Of a stretch of DNA of 64,000 bases, positions 52,041 through 60,972 are shown piece by piece. Source of the DNA: Qipengyuania sp. GTDB lineage: Bacteria > Pseudomonadota > Alphaproteobacteria > Sphingomonadales > Sphingomonadaceae. The notes below the pieces were generated by a model. The model did no database searches and was not told the origin of the DNA. It saw only the letters and a list, made by a program, of their open reading frames with translations. The translations under genes were made by a program, and so were the position numbers. The DNA is taken from NCBI GenBank assembly GCA_019745075.1, contig JAIETR010000005.1, positions 1 to 64,000 of the forward strand. Reading direction: 5' to 3'. How positions within the stretch are numbered: the stretch's first letter is position 1; every line of letters begins with the position of its first letter.

Positions 52041-53450
52041 ATGACCCAAAGCCTTCAATCGGTGCTCGACGGCGCGGGCGACATCGTCGCGTTCCTGCGC
52101 AACCAGCAGGTCGGCCCGAACGTCTATCCGGGCGTGCCGGCGGAGTTCTCCAACTGGCGCGACGAGCAGCGCGGCTGGGCCGAGACCTGCGTGCTGTTCA
52201 ACCAGAGCTACCACATGGCCGAACTCATGATCGAAGGACCCGGAGCCTTCGAATTCCTCCACGGCCTGGGCATCAACAGCTTCAAGGGCTTCGTCCCGAT
52301 GAAGGCCAAGCAGTTCGTGCCGGTCACGCACTATGGCCATGTGATCGGCGATGTCATCCTGTTCTATCTCGCCGAGGAAAAGTTCAACCTCGTCGGCCGC
52401 GCGCCCACCCTCAACTGGGCGATGTTCCATGCCGAGGGCAAGCAGGGCGTCGCCGTCACCTACGACGAGCGCACCGCCGCCCGGCCCGATCCGGCGAACC
52501 GCCGCCACTACCGCTACCAGGTGCAGGGGCCAAATTCGAACGCGGTCATCGAGGACGCAACCGGCCGGCCGGCGCCCGAACTCAAGTTCTTCAACATGTG
52601 CGAGCTACAGATCGGCGGCAGCACCGTGACCGCGCTGCGGCACGGCATGGCGGGCCAGCCCGGCTACGAGCTGATGGGGCCGTGGGCAGATCGCGACGCG
52701 GTGCATGGGGCGCTGGTCGAGGCCGGCAGGAAGCACGGCATGAAGCTGGTCGGCGGACGGACCTACTCCTCGAACACCATCGAATCGGGCTGGATTCCCT
52801 CGCCTCTCCCCGGCATCTACACCGGCGAGAAGCTCCAGCCCTATCGCGAATGGCTGTCCGCCAGTCACTACGAGGCCAAGGCCTCGGTCGGCGGATCGTG
52901 GGTGCCGGACAGCGTCGAGGGCTATTACCTGACGCCCTGGGACCTGGGCTACGGCGCCTTCGTCAAGTTCGACCACGATTTCGTCGGCCGCGAGGCGCTT
53001 GAGGCCATCGCCGACGGCCCGCACCGCCGCAAGGTCACCATAGCTCTCGACGATGCCTCGGTCTCGGAGGCCATCTACGGCCAGTTCGGAAAAGGCGAGT
53101 TGCGGCCCAAATACATGGAGTTTCCGAGCGCGGTCTATGCGATGCACCCGTTCGACCGCGTCGAGGTGGACGGCCGGCTGGTCGGCCTCTCGACCTGGAT
53201 CGCCTACAGCGCGAACGAGGGCAAGATGCTGACGCTGGCGATGCTGGACGAAGCCCATGCCGAGCCCGGCACCGAGGTCGATCTGATCTGGGGCGAGCCC
53301 GATGGCGGGACCAGCAAGCCGACGGTCGAGAAGCACAGGCAGATCGCGATCCGGGGCGTGGTCGCACCGGTGCCCTACAGCGAGGTCGCGCGCACCAGCT
53401 ACGCGCCGAGCTGGCGCAATCAGGCCGCATTGGCGGAAACCGCGTCATGA
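52041..53450 (+). CDS. ligM: Vanillate / 3-O-methylgallate O-demethylase, LigM type (paralogue 2)
   Basis: A 469-residue GcvT-fold, THF-dependent O-demethylase. From memory it follows SYK-6 LigM nearly throughout: NWRDEQRGWAETCVLFNQSYHM, NSFKGFVPMKAKQFVPVT, VIGDVILFYLAEEKFNLVGRAP, LRHGMAGQPGYELMGPWAD, GGRTYSSNTIESGW (active-site Tyr), TLAMLDEAHAEPGTEVDLIWGEPDGGTSKPTVE. It demethylates vanillate to protocatechuate, giving 5-methyl-THF. It overlaps the next gene by ATGA and is divergent from the metE-like gene. Confidence 0.92.
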   Translation: MTQSLQSVLDGAGDIVAFLRNQQVGPNVYPGVPAEFSNWRDEQRGWAETCVLFNQSYHMAELMIEGPGAFEFLHGLGINSFKGFVPMKAKQFVPVTHYGHVIGDVILFYLAEEKFNLVGRAPTLNWAMFHAEGKQGVAVTYDERTAARPDPANRRHYRYQVQGPNSNAVIEDATGRPAPELKFFNMCELQIGGSTVTALRHGMAGQPGYELMGPWADRDAVHGALVEAGRKHGMKLVGGRTYSSNTIESGWIPSPLPGIYTGEKLQPYREWLSASHYEAKASVGGSWVPDSVEGYYLTPWDLGYGAFVKFDHDFVGREALEAIADGPHRRKVTIALDDASVSEAIYGQFGKGELRPKYMEFPSAVYAMHPFDRVEVDGRLVGLSTWIAYSANEGKMLTLAMLDEAHAEPGTEVDLIWGEPDGGTSKPTVEKHRQIAIRGVVAPVPYSEVARTSYAPSWRNQAALAETAS

Positions 53451-54156
53451 GCGCGGACCTTGAAGCCCGCCTCGCCCGGCTCGAACATGGTCTCGGCATC
53501 CAGCAGGACATCGAGGCGATCCGCAAGCTGCAGTATACCTACGGCTATTTCATCGACAAATCGCAGTACAGCGAGGTGGTGGACCTTTTCGCCGAGGACG
53601 GCGAGGTCTGGTTCCTGGGCGGCGTGTACAAGGCAAGGCGGGCGTTCGCCGGCTCTATATCGAGCGCTTCCAGACCCAGTTCACCCAGGGACACAACGGG
53701 CCGCGCTATGGCTGGCTGCTCGACCATCCGCAGATGCAGATGGTGATCGACGTCGCCGACGACCGCACGACCGCCAGTGTGCGCGGCCGCTCGATGATGC
53801 AGGCGGGCCTGCACGAGAGCGCCGACGGTCCCCAACGCGCGTGGTTCGAAGGCGGCATCTACGACAATCGCTACGTCCGCGAGGACGGCGTATGGAAGAT
53901 CGGCCGCCTCGGCTATTTTCCCCACTGGCACGGCAGCTTCGAGGAAGGCTGGGCCAGGACGCCGATCGATTTCATCCCGATGGCGACCAGGGACCAGCTC
54001 TATCCCGGCGATCCGCTCGGCCCCGACGCGCTGCTCGAGCCGATGCCGCGGCTGTGGCCCGCGACCGACACCGTGCCCTTCCCCTATCCGCATCCGGTGA
54101 CGGGCGAGGCAATCGTGCTCGACAACAGCCGGGCGCGCGAAGGCTTCAAGGATTGA
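53447..54156 (+). pseudogene. SnoaL/NTF2-like protein, interrupted by a one-base frameshift
   Basis: The N-terminal part (LEHGLGIQQDIEAIRKLQYTYGYFIDKSQYSEVVDLFAEDGEVWFLGGVYK) and the remainder (AGVRRLYIERFQTQFTQGHNGPRYGWLLDHPQMQMVIDVADD...YDNRYVREDGVWKIGRLGYFPHWHGSFEEGW) lie in different frames. One G seems missing in the AAGGCAAGG at about 53632. Restored, it is a ~236-residue SnoaL-like protein. It starts inside the ligM stop (ATGA), so it was built to be co-translated with ligM. It may be a recent mutation or a sequence error. Confidence 0.85.
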
Positions 54157-54174
54157 ATGGGATGCTCGCAAAGC

Positions 54175-54278
54175 CCCTCCCCTTCAGGGGAGGGGTTGGG
54201 GTGGGGCCTGTCCCCGCGGCCTTGCGCCTTGTCTCGATCACAGCCCCCACCTCCATCCCCTCCCCTTCAGGGGAGGGG
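54175..54278. repeat. Two copies of the CCCCTCCCCTTCAGGGGAGGGG palindrome
   Basis: Copies at about 54175-54196 and 54257-54278 flank a short GC-rich spacer. The second copy's GGGGAGGGG serves as the ribosome-binding site of the gene at 54281. Confidence 0.8.
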
Positions 54279-54280
54279 CG

Positions 54281-54673
54281 ATGAACCTCGACCGCCTCCT
54301 CGCCGAACGCGAGATCGAGCGGATGATCGTCGATTACGCCGCCGCCAGCGACGCCGGCGAGTGGGGCAGGGTCGCGGCGATGTATGCCGAGGAGGGGCGG
54401 ATGAACCGGCCCACCGCGCCCGACGTTTTCGTCGAGGGGCGCGCGGCAATCCTCGCCGCCTTCGAGGCGCGGCCCGCGCGGGTCTCGCGTCATATCGTCG
54501 CCAATATCCAGGTCGATGTCGCAGGAGATGAAGCCTCGGCAACCAGCCAGATCCTGCTGTTCACCGCCGCCGGGCAGCCGCCGCTGGTCGGAAGCTACCA
54601 GGACCGGCTGGTCCGCACGCCCGAGGGCTGGCGGTTCGTCGAGCGGCGCGGCAGCCTGGACTTCGCGCAGTGA
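54281..54673 (+). CDS. SnoaL-like / NTF2-fold small protein
   Basis: A 130-residue NTF2-fold protein: LLAEREIERMIVDYAAASDAGEWGRVAAMYAEEGRMNRP, then VSRHIVANIQVDVAGDEASATSQILLF and YQDRLVRTPEGWRFVERR. Family members are small isomerases, hydratases or dioxygenase beta-like proteins; the function is unassigned. Its Shine-Dalgarno is contributed by a repeat. Its stop overlaps the start of the next fragment by 4 nt. Confidence 0.82.
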   Translation: MNLDRLLAEREIERMIVDYAAASDAGEWGRVAAMYAEEGRMNRPTAPDVFVEGRAAILAAFEARPARVSRHIVANIQVDVAGDEASATSQILLFTAAGQPPLVGSYQDRLVRTPEGWRFVERRGSLDFAQ

Positions 54674-54825
54674 GCGAGGCTGGCGCATCCGTCACCGCCC
54701 GGATCGACTATCTGGTGCCGACCAGCAGGATCAACCGCCGCTTCTGGGCGTACAATACCGGCCAGTACGCACCCCACGAGATGGTCATCCGCAACGCGCG
54801 GCTCGGCGGGCCAGGGTTTTCCTTT
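54670..54825 (+). pseudogene. N-terminal stub of a CmcJ/NvfI (AsaB-like) oxidoreductase
   Basis: About 50 residues (VTARIDYLVPTSRINRRFWAYNTGQYAPHEMVIRNARLGGP) look like the opening of AsaB/CmcJ-type proteins. The coding sequence then runs into the repeat at 54826 and is lost. A full-length member of the same family is encoded nearby on the other strand (54970-55773). Confidence 0.65.
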
Positions 54826-54938
54826 CCGTTCGTGCTGAGGAGGGCCCGAAATCGCAGATTGAGGGCCCGTCTCGAAGCACTGCGCGAGCCCTTCGAGACG
54901 CCTCAGCCTGCGGCTTCGCCTCCTCAGGACGAAACGGA
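54826..54938. repeat. Inverted repeat with CCGTTCGTGCTGAGG / CCTCAGGACGAAACGG arms
   Basis: The same sub-type as 37506-37614 (inner CGTCTCGAAGC / TTCGAGACG arms). It sits at the point where the AsaB-like stub is broken. Confidence 0.85.
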
Positions 54939-54969
54939 AGGGAGAGATTTTGCCGCAGCGGTGAGGGAA

Positions 54970-55773
54970 TCAGGCGAACCAGTAGGCCACGGCGCGCATC
55001 TCGATGCTGGCGCGCGGCGGGGCGCCGGCCGGCACGTTCGGGTCATCGAATGCGACGTGCGGGACGACATTGCCGAATTCCGAATCGCTGCTCTTGAACA
55101 CGATCGCTTCGTCGCGCGTCATGTCCGAGAACCAGTACCAGCGGTGGCCGGGATTGTGCGCCACCAGCCAGCTCTCGAAGCTCCATTCGGGCGCGCCGCC
55201 GGGCGGGTCGAAGATCGCGTCGGCGCTCAGCAAATCCGCCTCGGCGACCGAGCGCGCGTCGCACAGCGCCAGCGGGACATCCTGCGGCGCGCCGCTGAAG
55301 GCTCGCCAGACGTTGTAATGGGCGTAGCGCGCGATCTTGCGGCCCTCGGGCATGCTCCTGGCCGCAAAGCCGGCCGAGGTCGCGGCGGTGGCGTCGATGT
55401 GAGCGAAGCGCGCGGGGTGCGAATTGTCGAGGCTGCCGGCGCGGCCCGAAGCCTCGGAAAATCGCAGCACGCCGGGAGAGGCGACGATCGCCTCGTCTGC
55501 GCCGGTCACCCGTTTGAGCAACGCGACGATTTCCTCGGGATGCTTCACCGCGACCTCGGCCTTGTCGGTGAAATCATGCACGCCGCTCACATGCGGAACA
55601 CATATGAAGCCCTCGCGATCGAGCGATTGATCGGAACCTCGGGCGTCCGCGATCGGCATCGGATAGGGCGCCACCACCACCGTGTCCCGACTGTGGTCGT
55701 TGGCATGATAGCGCTGCCGGAATTCGGTCCGCGCTGCATAGGCGATCGGCGCCTCGATCGCCCTATCCGGCAT
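54970..55773 (-). CDS. CmcJ/NvfI (AsaB-like) family oxidoreductase
   Basis: 267 residues with the family blocks FAHIDATAATSAGFAARSMPEG, YNVWRAFSGAPQDVPLALCDARSVAEADL, WYWFSDMTRDEAIVFKSSDSEFGNVVPHVAFDDP. Relatives come from fungal and bacterial secondary metabolism and often act as isomerases, hydroxylases or methoxylation partners. No function can be given here. The start lies 11 nt inside the fdsD end, so it may be translated with the formate dehydrogenase operon. Confidence 0.8.
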   Translation of the reverse strand: MPDRAIEAPIAYAARTEFRQRYHANDHSRDTVVVAPYPMPIADARGSDQSLDREGFICVPHVSGVHDFTDKAEVAVKHPEEIVALLKRVTGADEAIVASPGVLRFSEASGRAGSLDNSHPARFAHIDATAATSAGFAARSMPEGRKIARYAHYNVWRAFSGAPQDVPLALCDARSVAEADLLSADAIFDPPGGAPEWSFESWLVAHNPGHRWYWFSDMTRDEAIVFKSSDSEFGNVVPHVAFDDPNVPAGAPPRASIEMRAVAYWFA

Positions 55774-56047
55774 CTGAGCCTCCGCTTTCGTGCGCCGCGT
55801 TGAATTCGGTGGCGCGAGTCTGCGGCGGCGGCTCGTTGCCAGTCGCCAGCAACCGCAGCGCCCGCTCCGCGACCGGAGAAAAGTCTGCCCCGCCTAGCAG
55901 ATCGGCGGAGATCGCCCGCAGGCGCGGGTCCCAGAAATGCGCGATGTGATCGGCCGTGGCGAGCGCCGCGTGCTCCTCGTCGAGATGGGCGAAATTGCGT
56001 GCGATCTGGTTCGCCATCCGGACCACCGACTGGGCCGTGCCGCTCAT
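55763..56047 (-). CDS. fdsD: NAD-dependent formate dehydrogenase, delta subunit
   Basis: 94 residues with the FdsD pattern VVRMANQIARNFAHLDEEHAALATADHIAHFWDPRLRAISADL. This small subunit is needed for maturation or stability of the Fds complex in relatives. Its start overlaps the fdsA stop (ATGA). The fdsC gene that commonly lies between fdsA and fdsD is absent here. Confidence 0.92.
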   Translation of the reverse strand: MSGTAQSVVRMANQIARNFAHLDEEHAALATADHIAHFWDPRLRAISADLLGGADFSPVAERALRLLATGNEPPPQTRATEFNAAHESGGSDAG

Positions 56048-58887
56048 CCGGCCGCCTCGGCCTCGATCCGCCGGCTGCGCTCGGTCAACTCGGTATAGTC
56101 CTCCTGCCAGTCGCTCGGGCCGTTGCTCGGCGTCACCTGCACCGCGGTAACCTTGTATTCGGGGCAGTTGGTGGCCCAGTCGCTGAACTCGGTGGTGACG
56201 ACATTGGCCTGCGTGGCAGGGTGGTGGAAGGTGGTGTAGACCACGCCCGGCGCGACCCGGTCGGTGACCTTGACCCGCAGCGTGGTCTCGCCCGTGCGGC
56301 TGGCGAGGCGGCTCCAGTCGCCGCTCTTGAGGCCGCGGTTCTCGGCATCGACGGGGTGCATTTCGAGCAGGTCCTCGGGATGCCACACGGCGTTGGCGGT
56401 GCGCCGCGTTTGCGAGCCGACATTGTACTGGCTGAGGGTGCGCCCGGTGGTCAGCAGCAGCGGATAGCGCGGACCGGTGCGCTCGTCGGTGGGGACGTAT
56501 TCGGTGACCACGAACTTGCCCTTCCCGCGCACGAAAGCGTCCACGTGCATGACCGGCGCGCCATCGGGGAACCGGTCGTTGACCGGCCATTGCAGCGATC
56601 CCGCCCGCTCCAGCCGCTCCCAGCTCACGCCCGCGAAACTTGGGGTCAGCCGCGCAATCTCGGCGAGTATCTCGCTGGCATGGCCGTAGCTCCAGTCGAG
56701 CCCCATTGCCCGCGCCAATGCCTGGGTGACCTGCCAATCCTCCATCCCATTGGCCGGCTCCATCACCTTCCGCACGGGCTGGATGCGCCGTTCGGCATTG
56801 GTGAAGGTGCCGTCCTTCTCGAGGAAGGTGCTGCCCGGCAGGAAGACATGCGCGTAGTTGGCGGTTTCGTTCAGGAACAGGTCGTGGACGATCACGCAGT
56901 CCATCGCCGCCAGCCCCGCCGCGACATGCTGCGTGTTGGGGTCGGACTGGAGGATGTCCTCGCCCTGGATGTAGATGCCGCGAAACGCCCCGTCGATCGC
57001 GGCATCGAGCATGTTGGGGATGCGCAGCCCCGGCTCGCTGTCGAGCGGGACGCCCCAGTCGGCCTCGAACAGCGCGCGCGTCTCGGCGTCGGAGATGTGG
57101 CGGTAGCCCGACAGCTCGTGCGGAAAGCTGCCCATGTCGCAGGCGCCCTGGACATTGTTCTGGCCGCGCAGCGGGTTCACCCCCACCCCCGGCCGCCCGA
57201 TGTTGCCCGTCGCCATCGCGAGGTTGGCGATCGCCATTACCGTGCTGGAGCCCTGCGAATGCTCGGTGACGCCGAGTCCGTAGTAGATCGCGCCGTTGCC
57301 GCCGGTCGCGAACAGCCGCGCCGCGCCGCGCAGATCGGCGGCGGGCACGCGGGTGACCGCCTCCAGGGTCTCGGGCGAATGGCGCTCGCCGGCAACGAAC
57401 CGCGCCCAATCCTGGTATTCGTCCCAATCGCAGCGTGCGCGAACGAAGGTCTCGTCCGCGAGTCCCTCGGTGACGATGACATGCGCCAGCGCGGTCAGCA
57501 CCGCGACATTGGTGCCCGGCTGAAGCGGCAGGTGAAAGGCCGCCTCGACATGCGGGGAACGCACGAGATCGATGCGGCGCGGATCGATCACGATCAGCCG
57601 CGCGCCCTGCCTGAGCCGCTTTTTGAGCCGGCTGGCGAAGACCGGGTGCCCGTCGGTGGGATTGGCGCCGATCACGATCACGACATCGCTATGCTCGACG
57701 CTGTCGAAATCCTGCGTCCCCGCGCTGGTGCCAAAGGTGGTCTTGAGCCCGTAGCCGGTGGGCGAATGGCACACCCGGGCGCAGGTATCGACATTGTTGG
57801 TCCCGAACCCGGCGCGGACCAGCTTCTGGACCAGGAAGGTCTCCTCATTGGTGCACCGGCTGCTGGTGATGCCCCCCAGCGCGCGCGGCCCGCTCTCGGC
57901 CCTGATCCGGTTCAATCGCTCCGCCGCGAACCCCAGTGCTTCGTCCCAGCCCACCTCACGCCAGGGCCGGTCGATGCTCTCGCGGATCATCGGTGTGGTG
58001 ACGCGGTCCCGGTGGTTGGCGTATCCCCAGGCGAAGCGGCCCTTGACGCAGCTATGCCCGCGGTTGGCCTTGCCGTCCTTCCACGGCACCATCCGCACCA
58101 GCTGCTCGCCGCGCATTTCCGCGCGGAACGTGCAGCCGACGCCGCAATAGGCGCAGGTGGTGACCACCGCGCGTTCGGGTTTGCCGATCTCGACTACCGC
58201 CTTTTCCATCAGCGCCGCGGTCGGGCAGGCCTGCACGCAGGCGCCGCAGCTCACGCAGTCGCTGGCCATGAAATCGTCGCCCGCCTGCCCGGCGCTGACG
58301 GCGGAGCCGAACCCACGCCCGTCGATCGTCAGCGCGAAAGTGCCCTGCACCTCGTCGCAGGCGCGCACGCAACGGCTGCAGACGATGCATTTGTCCGGCG
58401 CGAAGGCGAAATAGGGGTTGGAAAAATCGGTCGCGCTACCGAGGTGGTTGGCGCCCTCGTAACCGTAGCGCACGTCGCGCAAGCCTACCGCCGCGGCCTC
58501 GTCCTGCAGCTCGCAATCGTTGTTGGCGCTGCAGGTCAGGCAATCGAGCGGGTGATCGGAGATATAGAGCTCCATCACGCCGCGCCGCAGCCGGGCGAGC
58601 CGCCCGGACTGGGTAACGACCGCCATTCCTTCCTCGACCGGCGTGGTGCAGCTCGCGGGCGTGCCGCGCCGCCCCTCGATCTCGACCAGGCACAGCCGGC
58701 AAGACCCGAACGCCTGCATGTTGTCGGTGGCGCAGAGCCTGGGAATGTGGCCGCCGGCCTCGCTGGCGGCGCGCATCACGCTGGTCCCGGCGGGAACGGT
58801 GACGCTGCGGCCGTCGATGGTGAGTGTGACCTGCTCCTCCGCTGGCGAAGGCGGCGTGCCGAAATCGGCCTGGCGCTCAAATCCCAT
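56044..58887 (-). CDS. fdsA: NAD-dependent formate dehydrogenase, alpha (molybdenum) subunit
   Basis: 947 residues. N-terminal [2Fe-2S] domain (CATDNMQAFGSCRLCLVEI), NuoG-like segment (SDHPLDCLTCSANNDCELQ), two ferredoxin 4Fe-4S motifs (CIVCSRCVRACDEVQG and CVSCGACVQACPTAAL), then the molybdopterin domain with its own [4Fe-4S] (CAYCGVGCTF) and the Mo-ligand Cys in VDTCARVCHSPTGYGL. It oxidises formate to CO2. It overlaps fdsB by 11 nt and fdsD by 4 nt. Confidence 0.95.
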   Translation of the reverse strand: MGFERQADFGTPPSPAEEQVTLTIDGRSVTVPAGTSVMRAASEAGGHIPRLCATDNMQAFGSCRLCLVEIEGRRGTPASCTTPVEEGMAVVTQSGRLARLRRGVMELYISDHPLDCLTCSANNDCELQDEAAAVGLRDVRYGYEGANHLGSATDFSNPYFAFAPDKCIVCSRCVRACDEVQGTFALTIDGRGFGSAVSAGQAGDDFMASDCVSCGACVQACPTAALMEKAVVEIGKPERAVVTTCAYCGVGCTFRAEMRGEQLVRMVPWKDGKANRGHSCVKGRFAWGYANHRDRVTTPMIRESIDRPWREVGWDEALGFAAERLNRIRAESGPRALGGITSSRCTNEETFLVQKLVRAGFGTNNVDTCARVCHSPTGYGLKTTFGTSAGTQDFDSVEHSDVVIVIGANPTDGHPVFASRLKKRLRQGARLIVIDPRRIDLVRSPHVEAAFHLPLQPGTNVAVLTALAHVIVTEGLADETFVRARCDWDEYQDWARFVAGERHSPETLEAVTRVPAADLRGAARLFATGGNGAIYYGLGVTEHSQGSSTVMAIANLAMATGNIGRPGVGVNPLRGQNNVQGACDMGSFPHELSGYRHISDAETRALFEADWGVPLDSEPGLRIPNMLDAAIDGAFRGIYIQGEDILQSDPNTQHVAAGLAAMDCVIVHDLFLNETANYAHVFLPGSTFLEKDGTFTNAERRIQPVRKVMEPANGMEDWQVTQALARAMGLDWSYGHASEILAEIARLTPSFAGVSWERLERAGSLQWPVNDRFPDGAPVMHVDAFVRGKGKFVVTEYVPTDERTGPRYPLLLTTGRTLSQYNVGSQTRRTANAVWHPEDLLEMHPVDAENRGLKSGDWSRLASRTGETTLRVKVTDRVAPGVVYTTFHHPATQANVVTTEFSDWATNCPEYKVTAVQVTPSNGPSDWQEDYTELTERSRRIEAEAAG

Positions 58888-60436
58888 GAGTTTGCTCCGC
58901 CATCCCCTTACCAGATTGTGGCGCGAGGCCGAAATCCTCTGGCCAATGCTTCAGCGCGCTCAGCACTGGAAAGGGCGTGAACCCGCCCAATGCGCAGAGC
59001 GAGCCGTAGGTCATGGTCTCGCACAGGTCTTCGAGCAGCGTCACCTCCTCGGCCTGGCTACGCCCGGTCTTCCGCGAATTGTGCATTTGCGGCGCGCATT
59101 CGAGCCCCTCCGGGCTCCGACCGCCCGCGCGGATGCGATCGATGACCGCGACCCCGCGCACCGCGCCGATCCGGCAGGGGGTACATTTGCCGCAGCTTTC
59201 GGCGGCGCAGAATTGCATCGCGAAGCGCGCCATCGCGCCCATGTCGGTCCTGTCGTCGAAGACGGTGATCCCGCCATGCCCGATCAGCGCGTCGGCCGCG
59301 GTGTAGCTTTCGTAGTCGAAGGCGATGTCGAACTGATCGGGATGGAGGTAGGCGCCGAGCGGCCCGCCCACCTGCACCGCCTTGACCGGGCGCCCCGAGG
59401 CCGTTCCCCCGCCGATGCCATGGACCAACTCGTCGAGCGTGACGCCGAAGGCGGTCTCGTAAAGTCCGCCGTGCCTGATGTTGCCCGCGAGCTGGATCGG
59501 CATCGTGCCCCTGCTGCGCGCGAAGCCGAGCCCGCCGTAGTGCCCTGCCCCGCCCTCGGCGAGGATATGCGGCATAGCGGCAAGCGTGAGCACATTGTTG
59601 ACCACCGTGGGGCAACCGAACAGCCCGGCGATGGCGGGGAGCGGCGGCTTGGCGCGAACCTCGCCGCGTCTGCCTTCGAGCGAGTTGAGGAGCGAGGTTT
59701 CCTCGCCGCAGATATAGGCCCCAGCCCCAACGCGGACCTCGATTTCGAACGGCGAGATACGGGGCGCGGCGAGCGGGATCGCGGCTTCGAGCTTGCGGAT
59801 CGCATCGGGGTATTCGCCGCGGACGTAGATATAGCCCCGCTGCGCGCCCACCGCCAGCGCGGCGATGGCCATGCCCTCGATCAGCGCGAAGGGATCCCCC
59901 TCCATCAGCATCCTGTCGGCGAAGGTGCCGCTGTCTCCCTCGTCGGCGTTGCAGACGATGTATTTGCGGGCGCCGGGGGTGTCGGCAACCGTGCGCCATT
60001 TGATTCCCGCCGGGAAGCCCGCCCCGCCGCGCCCGCGCAGCCCGGAGGCGATGACTTCCTCGACAACCGTCGCCGGTCCGATCGCCCTGGCGCGTTCGAG
60101 CGCGGCCCAGCCCCCGGTCGCGGCAAAGTCCGCGAGGCTCAGCGGCCGCGTCTTCCCGGCGCGCGCGAACGTCAGCCGCTGCTGGTCCGCCATAAATGGG
60201 TGATCGGCAATGCGGTCGATTGCCTTGTCGCAGGTTCCGTCGAGAATGGCCGCGACATCGTCGGCAGTCACCGGGCCCCAGCCCTCTCCCTCGATCTCGA
60301 CCAGGGGTTCGAGCCAGTGCATGCCCCAGCTGGAGACCCTCTCGACCGTGGCGCCGCGCCGTGCGAATTCGGCCGCCACCGCGTCCGCGCCGCAGGCGCG
60401 CGCCAGCGCGTCGTCGGAGATGCGGACCGTCCTCAT
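58877..60436 (-). CDS. fdsB: NAD-dependent formate dehydrogenase, beta (flavin) subunit
   Basis: A 519-residue NuoF-like subunit. It has an N-terminal thioredoxin-like part, the NAD site GLRGRGGAGFPAGIKW, the FMN region YIVCNADEGDSGTFADRMLMEGDPFALIEGM, GAGAYICGEETSLLNSLEG, and the 4Fe-4S motif ESCGKCTPCRIG. It passes electrons to NAD+. The ATG at 60436 overlaps the fdsG stop; a longer upstream frame is rejected. Confidence 0.95.
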   Translation of the reverse strand: MRTVRISDDALARACGADAVAAEFARRGATVERVSSWGMHWLEPLVEIEGEGWGPVTADDVAAILDGTCDKAIDRIADHPFMADQQRLTFARAGKTRPLSLADFAATGGWAALERARAIGPATVVEEVIASGLRGRGGAGFPAGIKWRTVADTPGARKYIVCNADEGDSGTFADRMLMEGDPFALIEGMAIAALAVGAQRGYIYVRGEYPDAIRKLEAAIPLAAPRISPFEIEVRVGAGAYICGEETSLLNSLEGRRGEVRAKPPLPAIAGLFGCPTVVNNVLTLAAMPHILAEGGAGHYGGLGFARSRGTMPIQLAGNIRHGGLYETAFGVTLDELVHGIGGGTASGRPVKAVQVGGPLGAYLHPDQFDIAFDYESYTAADALIGHGGITVFDDRTDMGAMARFAMQFCAAESCGKCTPCRIGAVRGVAVIDRIRAGGRSPEGLECAPQMHNSRKTGRSQAEEVTLLEDLCETMTYGSLCALGGFTPFPVLSALKHWPEDFGLAPQSGKGMAEQTHGI

Positions 60437-60855
60437 GCGGCCTCGATCAGGCGGCGCAGGCCCTCGGCGTCGAGCCGGGCATGGAGCGCATCGCCCACCC
60501 GCGCGCTCGGTCCGACACTGCACAGCCCCAGGCAATAGACCGTCCTCAGCAGCACTCGCTCCCCCGCCGCCGCTTGCGCCCCGGAAATGAGCGCCTCGAC
60601 CCCGCGCGCCTGGCAGGCCTCGGCGCGGCAGATCTGCACCTCGGGCCTTGGGTCGCGCTCAGCCGCGAAGTCGTGGTAGAAGCCGACCACGCCATGCACT
60701 TCGGCGCGGCTCAGGTTGAGCGCCAGCGCGATTGCCGCCTCGCTGGCCGGACTGACGCAACCGAAGGCGACCTGCACGTCGCGCAGGATCGGCAGCAGCG
60801 CCCCTTCGCGGCCCAGGTGGCGCGCCAGGATGTCGTCGAGATCGGCCCCGGCCAT
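60433..60855 (-). CDS. fdsG: NAD-dependent formate dehydrogenase, gamma subunit
   Basis: A 140-residue NuoE-like [2Fe-2S] subunit with the Cys ligands spaced as in ICRAEACQARG and VYCLGLCSVGPSARV. It is the first gene of the leftward operon fdsG-B-A-D. It is divergent from ligE, with the palindrome at 60922 between them. This links formate oxidation to the lignin regulon. Confidence 0.93.
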   Translation of the reverse strand: MAGADLDDILARHLGREGALLPILRDVQVAFGCVSPASEAAIALALNLSRAEVHGVVGFYHDFAAERDPRPEVQICRAEACQARGVEALISGAQAAAGERVLLRTVYCLGLCSVGPSARVGDALHARLDAEGLRRLIEAA

Positions 60856-60921
60856 GATCGCTTGTGCTACCTCTTCCCGCTCCCAGATGAAACCTTTGCC
60901 CTTGCCGTGGCAAGCGGAAAT

Positions 60922-60938
60922 TGTAAGTGTTACCTACA
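60922..60938. promoter_or_regulatory. 17-bp operator between fdsG and ligE
   Basis: TGTAAGT-GTT-ACCTACA, a palindrome of the island family with one mismatched pair. On the minus strand it offers TACAAT as a possible -10 for fdsG. Confidence 0.7.
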
Positions 60939-60972
60939 AATCAGGAGCAACCCGGACCGGAGGATGCCCGCG

